Assembly: GCA_022774645.1 (NCBI GenBank)
Contig: JALFKQ010000035.1
Span: forward strand, 89,277-153,276
DNA length: 64,000 nucleotides
Reading direction: 5' to 3'
Source of the DNA: Mycoplasmatota bacterium
Lineage (GTDB): Bacteria; Bacillota_I; Bacilli_A; RF39; UBA660
Shown: positions 34,990 through 45,098 of the stretch, piece by piece
Layout: each line of letters opens with the position of its first letter
Position numbering within the stretch: the first letter of the stretch is position 1
Notes under the pieces: model-generated
The model's input: only the letters and a program-made list of their open reading frames with translations
Databases searched by the model: none
Told to the model about the DNA's origin: nothing
Translations under genes and position numbers: made by a program

Positions 34990-37572
34990 ATGAGAACAAA
35001 TATCAAAATAGGTCTTACCAGTAAAGAAGTAATAAATAGTAGAAATAAATATGGAAGTAATAAATTAACAACAAAAAAGAAGAACACTTTTCTTCAATTA
35101 ATTATTGAATCATTAAGCGATCCAATAATTAAAATATTATTAATAGCACTAGCAATAAAAATCATTTTCTTATTTCAAGATTCTAATATTTTTGAAACAT
35201 TAGGTATTGCTATTTCTGTTTTTTTAGCTACATTTATTTCTGCATTATCAGAATATGGTAGTGAAAAAGCTTTTGAAAAGTTAAGTGAAGAAAATTCATT
35301 AGTAAAAGTAAAAGTACTAAGAAATTCTAAGAAAATATTAATTAATATGGATGAAGTTGTAGTAGGAGATATTGTGTATCTAGAAAGTGGGGATAAGGTA
35401 CCAGCAGATGGGGTAATTATTGATGGTGAATTATATATAGATGAAAGTTCTCTCACAGGTGAAACAAAAGAGAAGCATAAAAATACTAATAATAACGAAG
35501 TATATATGGGAAGTATTGTTTGTGGAAAAAAAGGAATAATAGAAGTTACACTCGTGGGAGACAAAACTTTTTATGGTAGAATTGCACAAGATATACAAGA
35601 AAGTACAATAGAAAGTCCATTAAAATATAGACTTAAAGTACTTGCTAAACAAATAAGTAAATTAGGATATATATGTGCCTTTTTAATTCTTATTTCATAT
35701 TTATTTAATTCTGTTGTAGTAGCAAACAATTTTGATATTAACAAGATATTAACATTTAAAACTATATTTCCACATCTTTTATATGGTTTAACATTAAGTG
35801 TAGCAGTTATAGTAATGGCTGTACCAGAGGGTTTACCAATGATGATTACACTTGTTTTATCATCTAATATGAAAAGATTATTAAAAAATAATGTACTTGT
35901 TAGAAAATTAGTAGGTATAGAAACAGCTGGTTCATTAAATATATTATTCACTGACAAAACAGGGACATTAACAGAAGGAAAATTAAAAGTACAAAGAATA
36001 GTTGATACAGAATTGTATGAGTATGACACAATAGAGAAAATAAATAACAATAAAAATTTAAATGAATTATTTTATCAATCTCTTGTTTACAATAATGAAT
36101 CATTTTTTAATAATAATATTGCAGAAGGAGGAAATATAACTGATAGAGCAATACTTGATTTCTGTAAAAAAGAAGATAAAACAAAATATAAAATCATAAA
36201 TAAAGAAGAATTTGATAGTAAAAAGAAATATTCTGCGGTAACAACTAACTATAATAATAAAACAGTATTTATCAAAGGCGCTTACGAAATAATATTAAAT
36301 AAATGTACAACATATTTAAAAAGTGATGGTACCAAGAGGGTATTAATTGATAAAATCAAAATAAGTAAATATATAAAAGAAAAAACAGAACAGGGTGAAA
36401 GGGTACTTGCTCTTGCAATAAATACTGATAATGAATTCAAAAATTTAACATTACTTGGCTTTGTATTTTTAAAAGATAATATTAGAAAAGAAGCATTTAA
36501 AGGAATTGAATTAATAAAATCAGCTGGTATTCAAGTATGCATGGTTACAGGAGACTCAAAAGAAACAGCAGTAGCAATAGCAAAAGATTTAAAAATAGTG
36601 GAGTCAGATAAAGATATAATATTAACAAGTGATGAATTTAACAATATGGATGATGAATCTATTAAAAAAATAATACCAAGATTAAAAGTTTTAAGTAGAA
36701 GTTTACCACAAGATAAAAATAAATTAGTAAGATTAAGTCAAGAAATGAATATGATATGTGGTATGACAGGAGATGGGGTTAATGATGCTCCAGCATTAAA
36801 AAAAGCAGATGTAGGTTTTTCACTTGGTAGTGCAACAGAAGTAGCAAAAGAAACAAGTGATATAGTGATACTTGATAATAATATATTATCTATATCAAAA
36901 GCCATACTTTATGGTAGAACAATATTTAAAAGTATAAGAAAGTTTATTATATTTCAATTAACAGTTAATTTTTCAGCTGTATTTTTAAACATAATTGGAC
37001 CTTTTATAGGAATTTTAAATCCAGTAACTATCATACAAATACTATGGATAAATATGGTAATGGACACTCTTGCCGGTTTAGCTTTCTCATATGAACCAGC
37101 TTTAATTGAATATATGATGGAAAGCCCTAAAAAAAGAGATGAAAAAATAATAAACGAATATATGATAAATCAAATACTATGTAATGGTGTCTACACTTTG
37201 TTATTATGTACTTGGTTTTTAAAGTCACCATTAATAGGAAAAATTTATCAAACTGATATATCTGATAAATATATACTAACCGCATTTTTTGGATTATTTA
37301 TATTTATTACAATATTTAATGCTTTTAATGCAAGAACATATAGAATAAATACATTTTCTAATCTATTAAAAAATAAAGTATTTATAGCAATAGTGTTTTT
37401 TATAGCAGTAGTTCAAATACTACTTATATATTTTGGTGGTACATTATTTAGAACAACAGGATTATCTATTTATGAATTTGAAATAATGTTATTATTAGCC
37501 TTTTCAATAATACCTTTTGACTTTATAAGAAAAATCATATTAAAAAAGAAAGGCATATCAAGAAAAATATAA
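34990..37572 (+). CDS. P2-type cation-transporting ATPase, probably calcium
   Basis: The 860-residue protein has the actuator motif SSLTGETKE (about 155), the phosphorylation motif FTDKTGTLTEGK (about 320), the transmembrane ion-site motif AVPEGLPMMIT (about 277) and the hinge MTGDGVNDAPAL (about 592). About ten membrane segments are seen, six of them after the hinge. PEGLP in helix 4 is typical of P2A/P2B Ca2+ pumps. It ends one base before the stop of the convergent RNB gene. Ribosome site is weak (GAGGAAAAT). Confidence 0.9.
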   Translation: MRTNIKIGLTSKEVINSRNKYGSNKLTTKKKNTFLQLIIESLSDPIIKILLIALAIKIIFLFQDSNIFETLGIAISVFLATFISALSEYGSEKAFEKLSEENSLVKVKVLRNSKKILINMDEVVVGDIVYLESGDKVPADGVIIDGELYIDESSLTGETKEKHKNTNNNEVYMGSIVCGKKGIIEVTLVGDKTFYGRIAQDIQESTIESPLKYRLKVLAKQISKLGYICAFLILISYLFNSVVVANNFDINKILTFKTIFPHLLYGLTLSVAVIVMAVPEGLPMMITLVLSSNMKRLLKNNVLVRKLVGIETAGSLNILFTDKTGTLTEGKLKVQRIVDTELYEYDTIEKINNNKNLNELFYQSLVYNNESFFNNNIAEGGNITDRAILDFCKKEDKTKYKIINKEEFDSKKKYSAVTTNYNNKTVFIKGAYEIILNKCTTYLKSDGTKRVLIDKIKISKYIKEKTEQGERVLALAINTDNEFKNLTLLGFVFLKDNIRKEAFKGIELIKSAGIQVCMVTGDSKETAVAIAKDLKIVESDKDIILTSDEFNNMDDESIKKIIPRLKVLSRSLPQDKNKLVRLSQEMNMICGMTGDGVNDAPALKKADVGFSLGSATEVAKETSDIVILDNNILSISKAILYGRTIFKSIRKFIIFQLTVNFSAVFLNIIGPFIGILNPVTIIQILWINMVMDTLAGLAFSYEPALIEYMMESPKKRDEKIINEYMINQILCNGVYTLLLCTWFLKSPLIGKIYQTDISDKYILTAFFGLFIFITIFNAFNARTYRINTFSNLLKNKVFIAIVFFIAVVQILLIYFGGTLFRTTGLSIYEFEIMLLLAFSIIPFDFIRKIILKKKGISRKI

Positions 37573-39306
37573 TTATTTTCTTCTAATAAGTCTTGCCTCT
37601 CTATCATACTCAGCTTTATAAAGAGAAATTTCTTCACTTCTCTTATTAAAATATTCAATCATATCCAAGTAAGATTGATAATCGAAATTCATAAAAATAT
37701 CTTTGAAATAAAATTGATGTAATAAATATTGATTATATAAACTAGGATATTCTCTAAGTGGATTACATACTTTAGCATATTGATCTACACCGAGTCCATA
37801 ATGTTTCATTGGCATATTTGAATATTTGCTTTGCATATAGGTTCTTTCGATTAGTTTTCTAGTAACATCATTTATCTTAAGATTATTATCGTTAACAAAT
37901 TGAGTTAAATATTCTTCTTCTTGAACTCTATATACAAAAGGTATATTTAATTCTTTTGCTATAGTCGCAACAATTTGATTATATAAAACTGCAAACTCAC
38001 TAACAATACTTTCACTTTTATATTGTCTATTATATCTGGGATTCAAATCACTTTTAAGTTTCCAATAACCAAACTTTCTTTCATTCTTAGCTTCAAGAGC
38101 TTTAGAAAGCATAAACAATTCAAAAATAGAATTACTAAAATCACAAGATAAAATACCGTCTAATATATTATCAGCTTCTTGATATGACATATTTCTACTA
38201 ACAATAACTTCGTTTTCTTTTAAATAATAGTCCAATATCTCACCAGAATCATTTAAAATAACTGTTAGTTTAATGGTGTTTCTTGGTTTATAAGATTTTA
38301 AGGTAAGTTGTTTTTCAATTTTTGGATTAAGAAGTCTTATTCCAGAACCGGATACATATGAAGTTTTGAAGTTGTTCATTGCATCAAGGTCAATAACACT
38401 ACCAGGTACAATAGATCCACCAGCATCCGCAACAAATAAATCAACTATATACTTATTACTATCCTTTTTTATTGATAAAGCATCATCATATAAACTTGTG
38501 TTATAAGAATCAATTGTAATAACTGGGTTATGATATATTTTTCTATTTGGAATATATATTGTATCATCAGATGGTTTTAAAAAACCATACTTATCATTGA
38601 TATCCTGTAAACTAATTCCTCTTTTGATACCTTGTATAACCATATACATTTGTCTTAAAAAAATGCTATTTTCACCTTTAAAAGAATTTAACTTTTTGTA
38701 ATATTTCATCTTATTTATTTTAGAATGATAAAATATCTTCATTAAAGTTAAGTAGTAATATATATCATCAGTACCATTTTTAAGAGATAACATAGCTCTA
38801 TTAAAAGCAAAATCAAACAATTCAAAACCATTTTTGGTAAGTACATCCTTATTACTCGAAACGAACTTTTTAACTATATTACTATCTTCATGACTACTTA
38901 TAAGTTCTTTTATTATAATAAACAAAGAATTTACATCACTATTTTTATCAATAACAAGTTCATCTAAAGTATTAGAACAATCAAGTAATATATCATTATC
39001 ATGATGAACAAGGTACGCCAATATTTTCTCTTTTGAAAACTTTATACTACTTTTAATATAAGCTATTTCTTTTTCATTAAAGTTATTTCTATTTATGAGA
39101 ATAGATAATAAGTTAGTAAGTTTTTCTAAAAATGAAGTGTAACTTTTTTCACAAGAACAATTATTTAAATAATCATTTAGTTTAGTTATTAAAATATTAA
39201 TAAATTCTTTCTCATTAATGGACATAGTATGTAAAAAATATTGTATGCTTCCATCTGTAAAATCACCTTTATTAATAAATTTTTTAAAGTTATCTTTTTC
39301 TTTCAT
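37573..39306 (-). CDS. RNB-domain (RNase II/R-like) protein lacking cold-shock and S1 domains
   Basis: I take the ATG at 39306 (MKEKDNFKKF) because the first 53 residues of the ORF are unlike the family and overlap the divergent promoter region. The 577-residue product has an uncharacterised helical N-terminal half and an RNB core from about residue 265: ITIDSYNTSLYDDALSI, VDLFVADAGGSIVPGS and SYKPRNTIKLTVILN. Compared with the RNase II motif, the third of four metal Asps is replaced (Leu), and no S1 domain follows. Exonuclease activity is therefore uncertain. Confidence 0.72.
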   Translation of the reverse strand: MKEKDNFKKFINKGDFTDGSIQYFLHTMSINEKEFINILITKLNDYLNNCSCEKSYTSFLEKLTNLLSILINRNNFNEKEIAYIKSSIKFSKEKILAYLVHHDNDILLDCSNTLDELVIDKNSDVNSLFIIIKELISSHEDSNIVKKFVSSNKDVLTKNGFELFDFAFNRAMLSLKNGTDDIYYYLTLMKIFYHSKINKMKYYKKLNSFKGENSIFLRQMYMVIQGIKRGISLQDINDKYGFLKPSDDTIYIPNRKIYHNPVITIDSYNTSLYDDALSIKKDSNKYIVDLFVADAGGSIVPGSVIDLDAMNNFKTSYVSGSGIRLLNPKIEKQLTLKSYKPRNTIKLTVILNDSGEILDYYLKENEVIVSRNMSYQEADNILDGILSCDFSNSIFELFMLSKALEAKNERKFGYWKLKSDLNPRYNRQYKSESIVSEFAVLYNQIVATIAKELNIPFVYRVQEEEYLTQFVNDNNLKINDVTRKLIERTYMQSKYSNMPMKHYGLGVDQYAKVCNPLREYPSLYNQYLLHQFYFKDIFMNFDYQSYLDMIEYFNKRSEEISLYKAEYDREARLIRRK

Positions 39307-39379
39307 TAATTTTATAATATCACTTAGAATTTTATAATACAAGAAAAATATGGTATAATTCATATAAGGGTGAATATGA

Positions 39380-39799
39380 ATGTATAAAAAGAAAAAATTA
39401 TTATTAAATATAGTTAATATATTATTTTTAGTTTTCTCATTAATGGAATTAATTAAATATTTCAAAATAGATAATACTTTTTATGGAGTTATTTATTTAT
39501 TGATAAATTTAGTAATATTATTTTTGCTTTTACCTGTAACATATAATTATAAAAGACATTATTCTAAAGCAAGAATAAGTAAAATTATATTAATAATTAT
39601 AATAGGTTTATTTAATTCTTTTATATTAAATTTAATAATATTAAATAATATGAGTTACATTGATTCATCAAAAGAATACATGAAGTCTATATTTATATTT
39701 AAAAATATACTTAAACCGATTCTATATGGTTTATTAGGTTTATTTTTAATATTAGAAACCAAAATAAATAAAAGAATCAAAAAGGCTAAAAAAGATTGA
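39380..39799 (+). CDS. Four-helix membrane protein, unknown function
   Basis: The 139-residue protein is basic at both ends and has four hydrophobic segments (about 8-25, 34-53, 68-90 and 105-125). The ATG follows AAGGGTGAAT. It is divergent from the RNB gene, with a shared 70-base promoter region. I do not recognise the family. Confidence 0.6.
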   Translation: MYKKKKLLLNIVNILFLVFSLMELIKYFKIDNTFYGVIYLLINLVILFLLLPVTYNYKRHYSKARISKIILIIIIGLFNSFILNLIILNNMSYIDSSKEYMKSIFIFKNILKPILYGLLGLFLILETKINKRIKKAKKD

Positions 39800-39857
39800 T
39801 AATTGTACAAACTTATGTTAAAATAAAGGCATTTCTGATAAGAAAAGTCGATAATGT

Positions 39858-39886
39858 TTGACAAAATGTAACAAATATGATATAAT
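39858..39886 (+). promoter_or_regulatory. Near-perfect sigma-A promoter of the envelope gene group
   Basis: TTGACA (39858-39863), 17-base spacer, and TATAAT (39881-39886) with an upstream TG make a consensus extended promoter. It drives the 39917 gene and probably the two genes after it, implying high expression. Confidence 0.85.
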
Positions 39887-39916
39887 ATGTGCATATTTAC
39901 AAAGGGGGTAAATAAT

Positions 39917-41263
39917 ATGGATAAACAATTTGTTAGAGGACTTGAAAGTTTAATTAATGCATTAAGAAATTATGATGCTAAATTAAGAAAGCAACATGCT
40001 GAAAGTAGTAAGGAAGAACAAGCTAAAATAGTAGTTAAGGTTAAGGATGTAGACAAGAGATACTATGAGGCTAGAGCTGACTATACTAAATATATTGCTA
40101 AAGAAACTACAGAAGAAGAAAGAATAGCAATAGAAAAGAAATATGCTGAAAAATATGAAATAAAATCAGGCAGGGTTGAAGAGTTACCAAAAGAACTAGA
40201 AAATAATGAACCAGAAGAACAAGAAGAAGAGGAAGAAGTAACTGAAATTAAGAAACCTAAAAATGGTTTATTAAAGAAAGTATTATCCTATGTTGGAATT
40301 GCTGCTTTAGCTGGTGGTATCGTATATGGAGCAACAAGATGCTCAAAAAACAACAGTGCTGATGTACTAGTTACTGATGAACAAATTGAAGATACTGACT
40401 TAGATGAAGAACTAGAGCCAGGTGAACCAGGTACATTTAAAGATGCAAGTAATGATGAAGAAGTAAATGCTAGAATAGATTGGTACTTCAATAATTATTT
40501 TGATAAAGAATATACTGATATGAATCAAATTCAAAAGGATTCAATTAATAAAGAAAATTTAGCTGATATTATAAAAGTTGTTAATGGAGAAATCCCAGAA
40601 GGATTCGAAATGAATGAGTTAGTCAACTATAATAATAAACTAACACAAATGTTTTCAACATATCTATCAACTTTAGAAAGAACTGAAGCTGGAAATGTTG
40701 GATTTATACCATCACAATATTTATATGAAGATGGTTCACATGAACAAAAATGTGCTGCTGAATTAGATGCTGTTATGGAACCATTAATTAAAGCAGTTAA
40801 TGAACATGATAATGAAGCATTTAAAAAATATGCAGTTGAGTTCGGTGAATTAATGAGAGATCAATATTATATTCCAGATGCACAAGCTAATCACTACAAT
40901 GTAAGAAGCATTGCATCATTCCCAAGTAGAATGCATTTATATGGTTTATCTTATGCTATGTATGCTGAAACTATTATGGAATATGGAATTGTTAATAATA
41001 TAGATGTATGTATTCCATTCTGCTTCAATAGTGATGGAGTTGTTGAAGAAATACCATTATCAAAATTAATGGCAACATTAGATTTTGTACCAATGGGACA
41101 ATGGGAATATGTATTAAAGAGAGCTGGAATGAGTCAACAAGAAATTGTTAACTATGGTAATACATTAGTTGAAGATACAATGTTCCAAGGATTCTTAAAA
41201 GATGCTAAGAATCATTATAATGAAAAATTAAGTCAACAAATGACTTTAACAAAAAATAGTTAA
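39917..41263 (+). CDS. Abundant single-pass membrane protein, unknown family
   Basis: The ATG at 39917 follows AAAGGGGGTAAATAAT; the track start lies in the promoter. The 448-residue protein has a charged helical N-terminal part (about 1-105) ending in an acidic run (EEQEEEEEV), one membrane segment (about 118-136, VLSYVGIAALAGGIVYGAT) and a 300-residue C-terminal domain, probably outside the cell, rich in helices. No enzymatic motif was seen. The strong promoter and ribosome site suggest an abundant structural or envelope protein. It is cotranscribed with the pilin-like gene 25 bases downstream. Confidence 0.75.
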   Translation: MDKQFVRGLESLINALRNYDAKLRKQHAESSKEEQAKIVVKVKDVDKRYYEARADYTKYIAKETTEEERIAIEKKYAEKYEIKSGRVEELPKELENNEPEEQEEEEEVTEIKKPKNGLLKKVLSYVGIAALAGGIVYGATRCSKNNSADVLVTDEQIEDTDLDEELEPGEPGTFKDASNDEEVNARIDWYFNNYFDKEYTDMNQIQKDSINKENLADIIKVVNGEIPEGFEMNELVNYNNKLTQMFSTYLSTLERTEAGNVGFIPSQYLYEDGSHEQKCAAELDAVMEPLIKAVNEHDNEAFKKYAVEFGELMRDQYYIPDAQANHYNVRSIASFPSRMHLYGLSYAMYAETIMEYGIVNNIDVCIPFCFNSDGVVEEIPLSKLMATLDFVPMGQWEYVLKRAGMSQQEIVNYGNTLVEDTMFQGFLKDAKNHYNEKLSQQMTLTKNS

Positions 41264-41288
41264 GAAATAATCAGGGGAGGAATTTATT

Positions 41289-42851
41289 ATGTATAGTAAT
41301 GAAAGAAGAAGCGGATTTAGTATCGCGGATTTATTAGTAAAAATTATATTTGCTGCATTATTTATATTCATACTAATTTGGTTATTTGAAAAAAAAGTTC
41401 CAAATATGACACCTTTCTATAGTAATGTATTTAGAGAAAATATTAAATACATGCAAGAAGCTGGTGAAAGTTATTTTACAGATGATAAAATGCCTAAGAA
41501 TATTGGCGAATCAACTAAGATTAGTTTAGGTGAAATGTTTGATAAGAAACTATTATTACCATTTGTAGACGAAAATGGACACTCTTGTAATCAATATGAT
41601 TCATATGTAAGTGTTACTAAAACTGATGCTGGATATGAACTTAAAACAAATCTAGTATGTAATAATGAAAGCAACTTTACAATTAAAATATTAGGATGTC
41701 ATACTTATTGTAAAGATAATTCTTGTAATAAAACATGTAGAATTGAAAAATTAACTGAATATCAATTCAAGAAAACAATAAAATCAACTAAGACAGTTTA
41801 TAATTGTAATAATTTACCAGGATCTAAGAGAAACGGTGCATATTGTTATTTATCAAAATTAGTTGATAGTAAACCATCAAAAATTACTAACTCAACAACT
41901 AAAACGATTTCAGAACCAGCAGTTAGAGTTGTGGTAAGCGGAACTAAACAATTACTAGAAACAATTAAAACTAAAAATAATGATAGTACACAAAGAATAT
42001 ATGATGACAAAGTTTATATAACAACAGGTGGTGGAACAACTACTGAAAGACAATGTCATAATGTAGAAAAAGAAGAAGCATTCAGTTGTCCAAAAACAAA
42101 AACTGAGACAATAACTGAAAAATGTACAAAATACAAAACTGAAAAGAAATGTACAACTAAGACTTCTAAACAACCATATAGTTGTGCTCCATGTACAACA
42201 TACAGAGATTCTAATGGTAAATCTCATACAACATGTGCTACATGTTACAAAAATGTTAAAACTGAAACTTGTAATAATGTTCAAGTACCATATGAATCAA
42301 CTTGTACAAGACAACAAACAGTTACTTATACTGGAACATGTTATAGAACAGTTACTAAACAAGAATGTGAAAATGTAACAGTTACTAAACCTACAACTGG
42401 ATATTGGACTTGTCCTTCAACATCAACTGGACAAAGTGGTTCAGGTGAAAACTTAAAATGTTGGCATACAGTTATTGTATCTGGTGGATATAGTTACAGC
42501 TGTCCAAGCAAATCAAATTATAGCGAAGGTTCAGGAGCTAACTTAAAATGTTACTATGTAACTAATGCTTCTTATAAAGAAGAATGTAGAGATAAAACTT
42601 ATACTTATAATAAATCAGATAGTATGTGTTATAAACAAATTAAAGTAACTTCAACAAGTGAAGGTTGTGATAAAGGATACAAACTTGAAGGTAATAAGTG
42701 TAATAAATATACAACTAAAAAAGTAAAAGCTAATAGTAAGAAAGTAAGCTCAACATCATATAAATATATGTGGAGTAAAGAAGAATCTGTTAGTGGATGG
42801 ACAAAAACTGGAAAAACAAGAACAGTAGATGGAAAAGAGATATGTGAATAA
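41289..42851 (+). CDS. Pilin-like N-terminus with long Cys- and Thr-rich surface domain
   Basis: The 520-residue protein has a short polar N-terminus and one hydrophobic helix (about 13-33), followed by a pseudopilin-like segment (YMQEAGESYFTDDKMPKN.. ISLGEMFDKKLLLPF.. YVSVTKT). The rest is very rich in Thr, Lys and Cys; I counted 29 Cys, all beyond residue 95. Two internal repeats of the form [WS]-x-CPS-x-S-x(3-5)-GSGxNLKC[WY] occur near residues 375 and 398. The Cys residues suggest extracellular disulfides. The next gene encodes a CPHC thioredoxin. Family not known to me. Confidence 0.75.
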   Translation: MYSNERRSGFSIADLLVKIIFAALFIFILIWLFEKKVPNMTPFYSNVFRENIKYMQEAGESYFTDDKMPKNIGESTKISLGEMFDKKLLLPFVDENGHSCNQYDSYVSVTKTDAGYELKTNLVCNNESNFTIKILGCHTYCKDNSCNKTCRIEKLTEYQFKKTIKSTKTVYNCNNLPGSKRNGAYCYLSKLVDSKPSKITNSTTKTISEPAVRVVVSGTKQLLETIKTKNNDSTQRIYDDKVYITTGGGTTTERQCHNVEKEEAFSCPKTKTETITEKCTKYKTEKKCTTKTSKQPYSCAPCTTYRDSNGKSHTTCATCYKNVKTETCNNVQVPYESTCTRQQTVTYTGTCYRTVTKQECENVTVTKPTTGYWTCPSTSTGQSGSGENLKCWHTVIVSGGYSYSCPSKSNYSEGSGANLKCYYVTNASYKEECRDKTYTYNKSDSMCYKQIKVTSTSEGCDKGYKLEGNKCNKYTTKKVKANSKKVSSTSYKYMWSKEESVSGWTKTGKTRTVDGKEICE

Positions 42852-42873
42852 TTAGAGAAAATATCTCTTTTTT
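42834..42873 (+). terminator. Terminator after the Cys-rich gene
   Basis: AAAGAGATAT and ATATCTCTTT pair around a 17-base loop that holds the stop codon, followed by Ts. Some read-through to the thioredoxin gene is possible. Confidence 0.65.
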
Positions 42874-42923
42874 CTTGTAATTTTTTAATCATTATATTAA
42901 ACTAAATATTAGAGGTGAAAGTG

Positions 42924-43580
42924 ATGGAAAAGCATTGTCGTGAATGTGGAAAAAAAATTGCAAACTCACAAAACTTATGTGACAATTGCAGATCAAAAAG
43001 AAATGGAAAAGATACATTAGCTAAATACCCATGGTGGATACTTGGATTAATATTACCACCAGTAGGATTAGTTCTATATTTAATATGGAGAAAGGATAAA
43101 AAAGAATCAGCTAAAAGTGTTATTGTTGGAACAATAATTTCAGCAGTAATTTGGTTATTCTTAGGTTTATCATTCTTGATTGATGGAAAAGAAAATCCAA
43201 AAGGAAAAAATACAATTAAAACACAGGATGTAAGTAAATCAGCTGATTCAATAAAGAATTGGTATGAAGCGGTATCAAGTGGTGATTATATTGTTACTAT
43301 AATAGCAAGTTCAACATGTCCACATTGTAAAGCATATAAGCCAGTTATAACTGAATTATCAGAAAAAGAGAAATTTAAAATGTTTTTCTTTGAAGCAGAT
43401 GAACTATCAGATAGTGATTACAAAATATTATCAGGAACATTCACATTAACAAATTATAAAGGATCTGTACCATATACATTTGTAGTACACAATAAAGAAT
43501 TTGTAAGTGATACAGTTGGATTTAAAGATGAAGAAACAACAAGAAGTTACTTAATATCAGCTGGAGTAATAGAAAACTAG
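42924..43580 (+). CDS. Membrane-anchored thioredoxin-fold protein with CPHC active site and zinc ribbon
   Basis: The ATG at 42924 follows AGAGGTGA; 218 residues. An N-terminal zinc ribbon (CRECGKK..NLCDNC, about 5-22) is followed by two membrane segments (about 37-57 and 68-88) and a thioredoxin-like domain with ASSTCPHCKAYKPVI (about 128-142) and the cis-Pro region GSVPYTFVV. CPHC is the DsbA-type active site, favouring disulfide formation. Topology is unclear: two helices would place both ends on one side. Position beside the Cys-rich protein suggests it is the substrate. Confidence 0.82.
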   Translation: MEKHCRECGKKIANSQNLCDNCRSKRNGKDTLAKYPWWILGLILPPVGLVLYLIWRKDKKESAKSVIVGTIISAVIWLFLGLSFLIDGKENPKGKNTIKTQDVSKSADSIKNWYEAVSSGDYIVTIIASSTCPHCKAYKPVITELSEKEKFKMFFFEADELSDSDYKILSGTFTLTNYKGSVPYTFVVHNKEFVSDTVGFKDEETTRSYLISAGVIEN

Positions 43581-43595
43581 GAAACTAGTTTTTTT
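43574..43595 (+). terminator. Terminator overlapping the thioredoxin-gene stop
   Basis: AAACTAG and CTAGTTT form a 7-bp stem with a GAAA loop followed by Ts. Confidence 0.8.
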
Positions 43596-43630
43596 CTTTA
43601 TATTATAGTATAATTTATATAGGTGATTTA

Positions 43631-44725
43631 ATGAAAAAAATACTAATGTCTATAATAACTATAAGTATTGTTTTAATATTATCTAAATTTTATTTGTCAA
43701 ATTATAAAATTGAATATAAAATAAATAATTATAATATAAAAGAAACATATAAAGATAAAAGATATTATTTTGAAATAAATGGTAAAAATAACTATAACTT
43801 TGATATGTATTTAAAAAGGACATTAAGTAAGCATAAGATTATTAATATAAAGGCAATAGAGAAAGATGATATAAGTTGTATTGTACCAGAATCAGATGAT
43901 TTAAAAACATATCCATTATGTTATAAAAATAATGAATATATTGATTATAATTTAATTGATATAGAAGAATTAGAAGAATATAAAAGTAATAGAATAATGA
44001 TTGATAAACCAAAAGATGATTTTATATACTATGATAATCTAAATAATAATGAATTTGTGGCATTATGGAATTATAAAGGATACATTATAATGCATAATAA
44101 TACATATAAATATGTCGAAATGTTTAAAAAGGATAAGTATGATAATACATTATCATATATGCTTGATAATACAATTTATATGGCAAATTATGATGAAGAA
44201 CACGAATATACAAAATTAATTAAATTAAATATAGAAAACTATAAACAAGAAACAATAGATTTAAAAGTTACAATAGATTATGATTCATATATAGTAGGTC
44301 ATATTAAAAATAAATTATATATATTTGACAATAAACATACAGTTCTATATGAATTAAATTTAAAAAATAATAAAATAAAAGTGATAGGAAATAATCAAAT
44401 CGGATTTAAGAAATATGAAAACGGTGAATTTGTTAATTGTAGTAAAGCAGAATATAAAATAAATAAAATTAAATATAACAAAATTATATCATTATATACA
44501 TATACAACAAATAATGGTTTATATAAAAAAATAGAGAATAGTAAACTAAATCAAAAGATAAATAATAATGACATTAAAATAATAGGTGAGTATCAAAATA
44601 ACTTATATTATACACTTAATGATGAATTTTATAGATATAATCCTAAAGATGGAAGTGAAAAAATATTTTATAATTACGAACTTGCTTTTAATAGTGACAA
44701 TATGATCTATTTATATATTAAATAA
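43631..44725 (+). CDS. Secreted or membrane-anchored protein, unknown function
   Basis: The 364-residue protein has one N-terminal hydrophobic segment (about 4-22) and then a polar, Tyr/Asn/Lys-rich body with many alternating strands (LYIFDNKHTVLYELNLKNNK, NLYYTLNDEFYRYNPKDG), suggesting a beta-rich, propeller-like extracellular domain. Two Cys near residues 82 and 97 could pair. Ribosome site AGGTGATTTA. I do not recognise the family. Confidence 0.62.
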   Translation: MKKILMSIITISIVLILSKFYLSNYKIEYKINNYNIKETYKDKRYYFEINGKNNYNFDMYLKRTLSKHKIINIKAIEKDDISCIVPESDDLKTYPLCYKNNEYIDYNLIDIEELEEYKSNRIMIDKPKDDFIYYDNLNNNEFVALWNYKGYIIMHNNTYKYVEMFKKDKYDNTLSYMLDNTIYMANYDEEHEYTKLIKLNIENYKQETIDLKVTIDYDSYIVGHIKNKLYIFDNKHTVLYELNLKNNKIKVIGNNQIGFKKYENGEFVNCSKAEYKINKIKYNKIISLYTYTTNNGLYKKIENSKLNQKINNNDIKIIGEYQNNLYYTLNDEFYRYNPKDGSEKIFYNYELAFNSDNMIYLYIK

Positions 44726-44768
44726 CAATTTTATAAATTAAACATATAATAAACTAGGTGATAGTTAT

Positions 44769-45098
44769 ATGTTTGAAAATTCAAGTAAAAAAGGATTAGA
44801 AAGTCCATTTTATACATTATATGAAATACAAAAGGGAGATACTCTTTATAAAATTTCAAAAGAATTTAATGTTAATACAAAATTATTATCAGAATTAAAT
44901 GGTTTAAATATAGATGATTATATATATCCAGGACAAACATTATTAATTCCTAAAAAAGATGTAAGCTATTATATTACGAAAGATGGAGACACACTATATA
45001 CAGTTAGTAATATATTTAAAACAACTGAAAAAGACATAGTGGAACAGAACAGAACGATATATTTACTTGCTGGTCAAATGATATATTATAAGAAATAG
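44769..45098 (+). CDS. Protein with two LysM domains
   Basis: The 109-residue protein consists of two LysM modules: YEIQKGDTLYKISKEFNVN.. YPGQTLLIP (about 17-61) and YYITKDGDTLYTVSNIFK.. (about 65-108). LysM binds peptidoglycan glycans. There is no signal peptide, as in several spore coat and cortex-binding LysM proteins, so a role inside the mother cell during sporulation is possible. This is inference. Ribosome site AGGTGATAG; a terminator overlaps its stop. Confidence 0.82.
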   Translation: MFENSSKKGLESPFYTLYEIQKGDTLYKISKEFNVNTKLLSELNGLNIDDYIYPGQTLLIPKKDVSYYITKDGDTLYTVSNIFKTTEKDIVEQNRTIYLLAGQMIYYKK

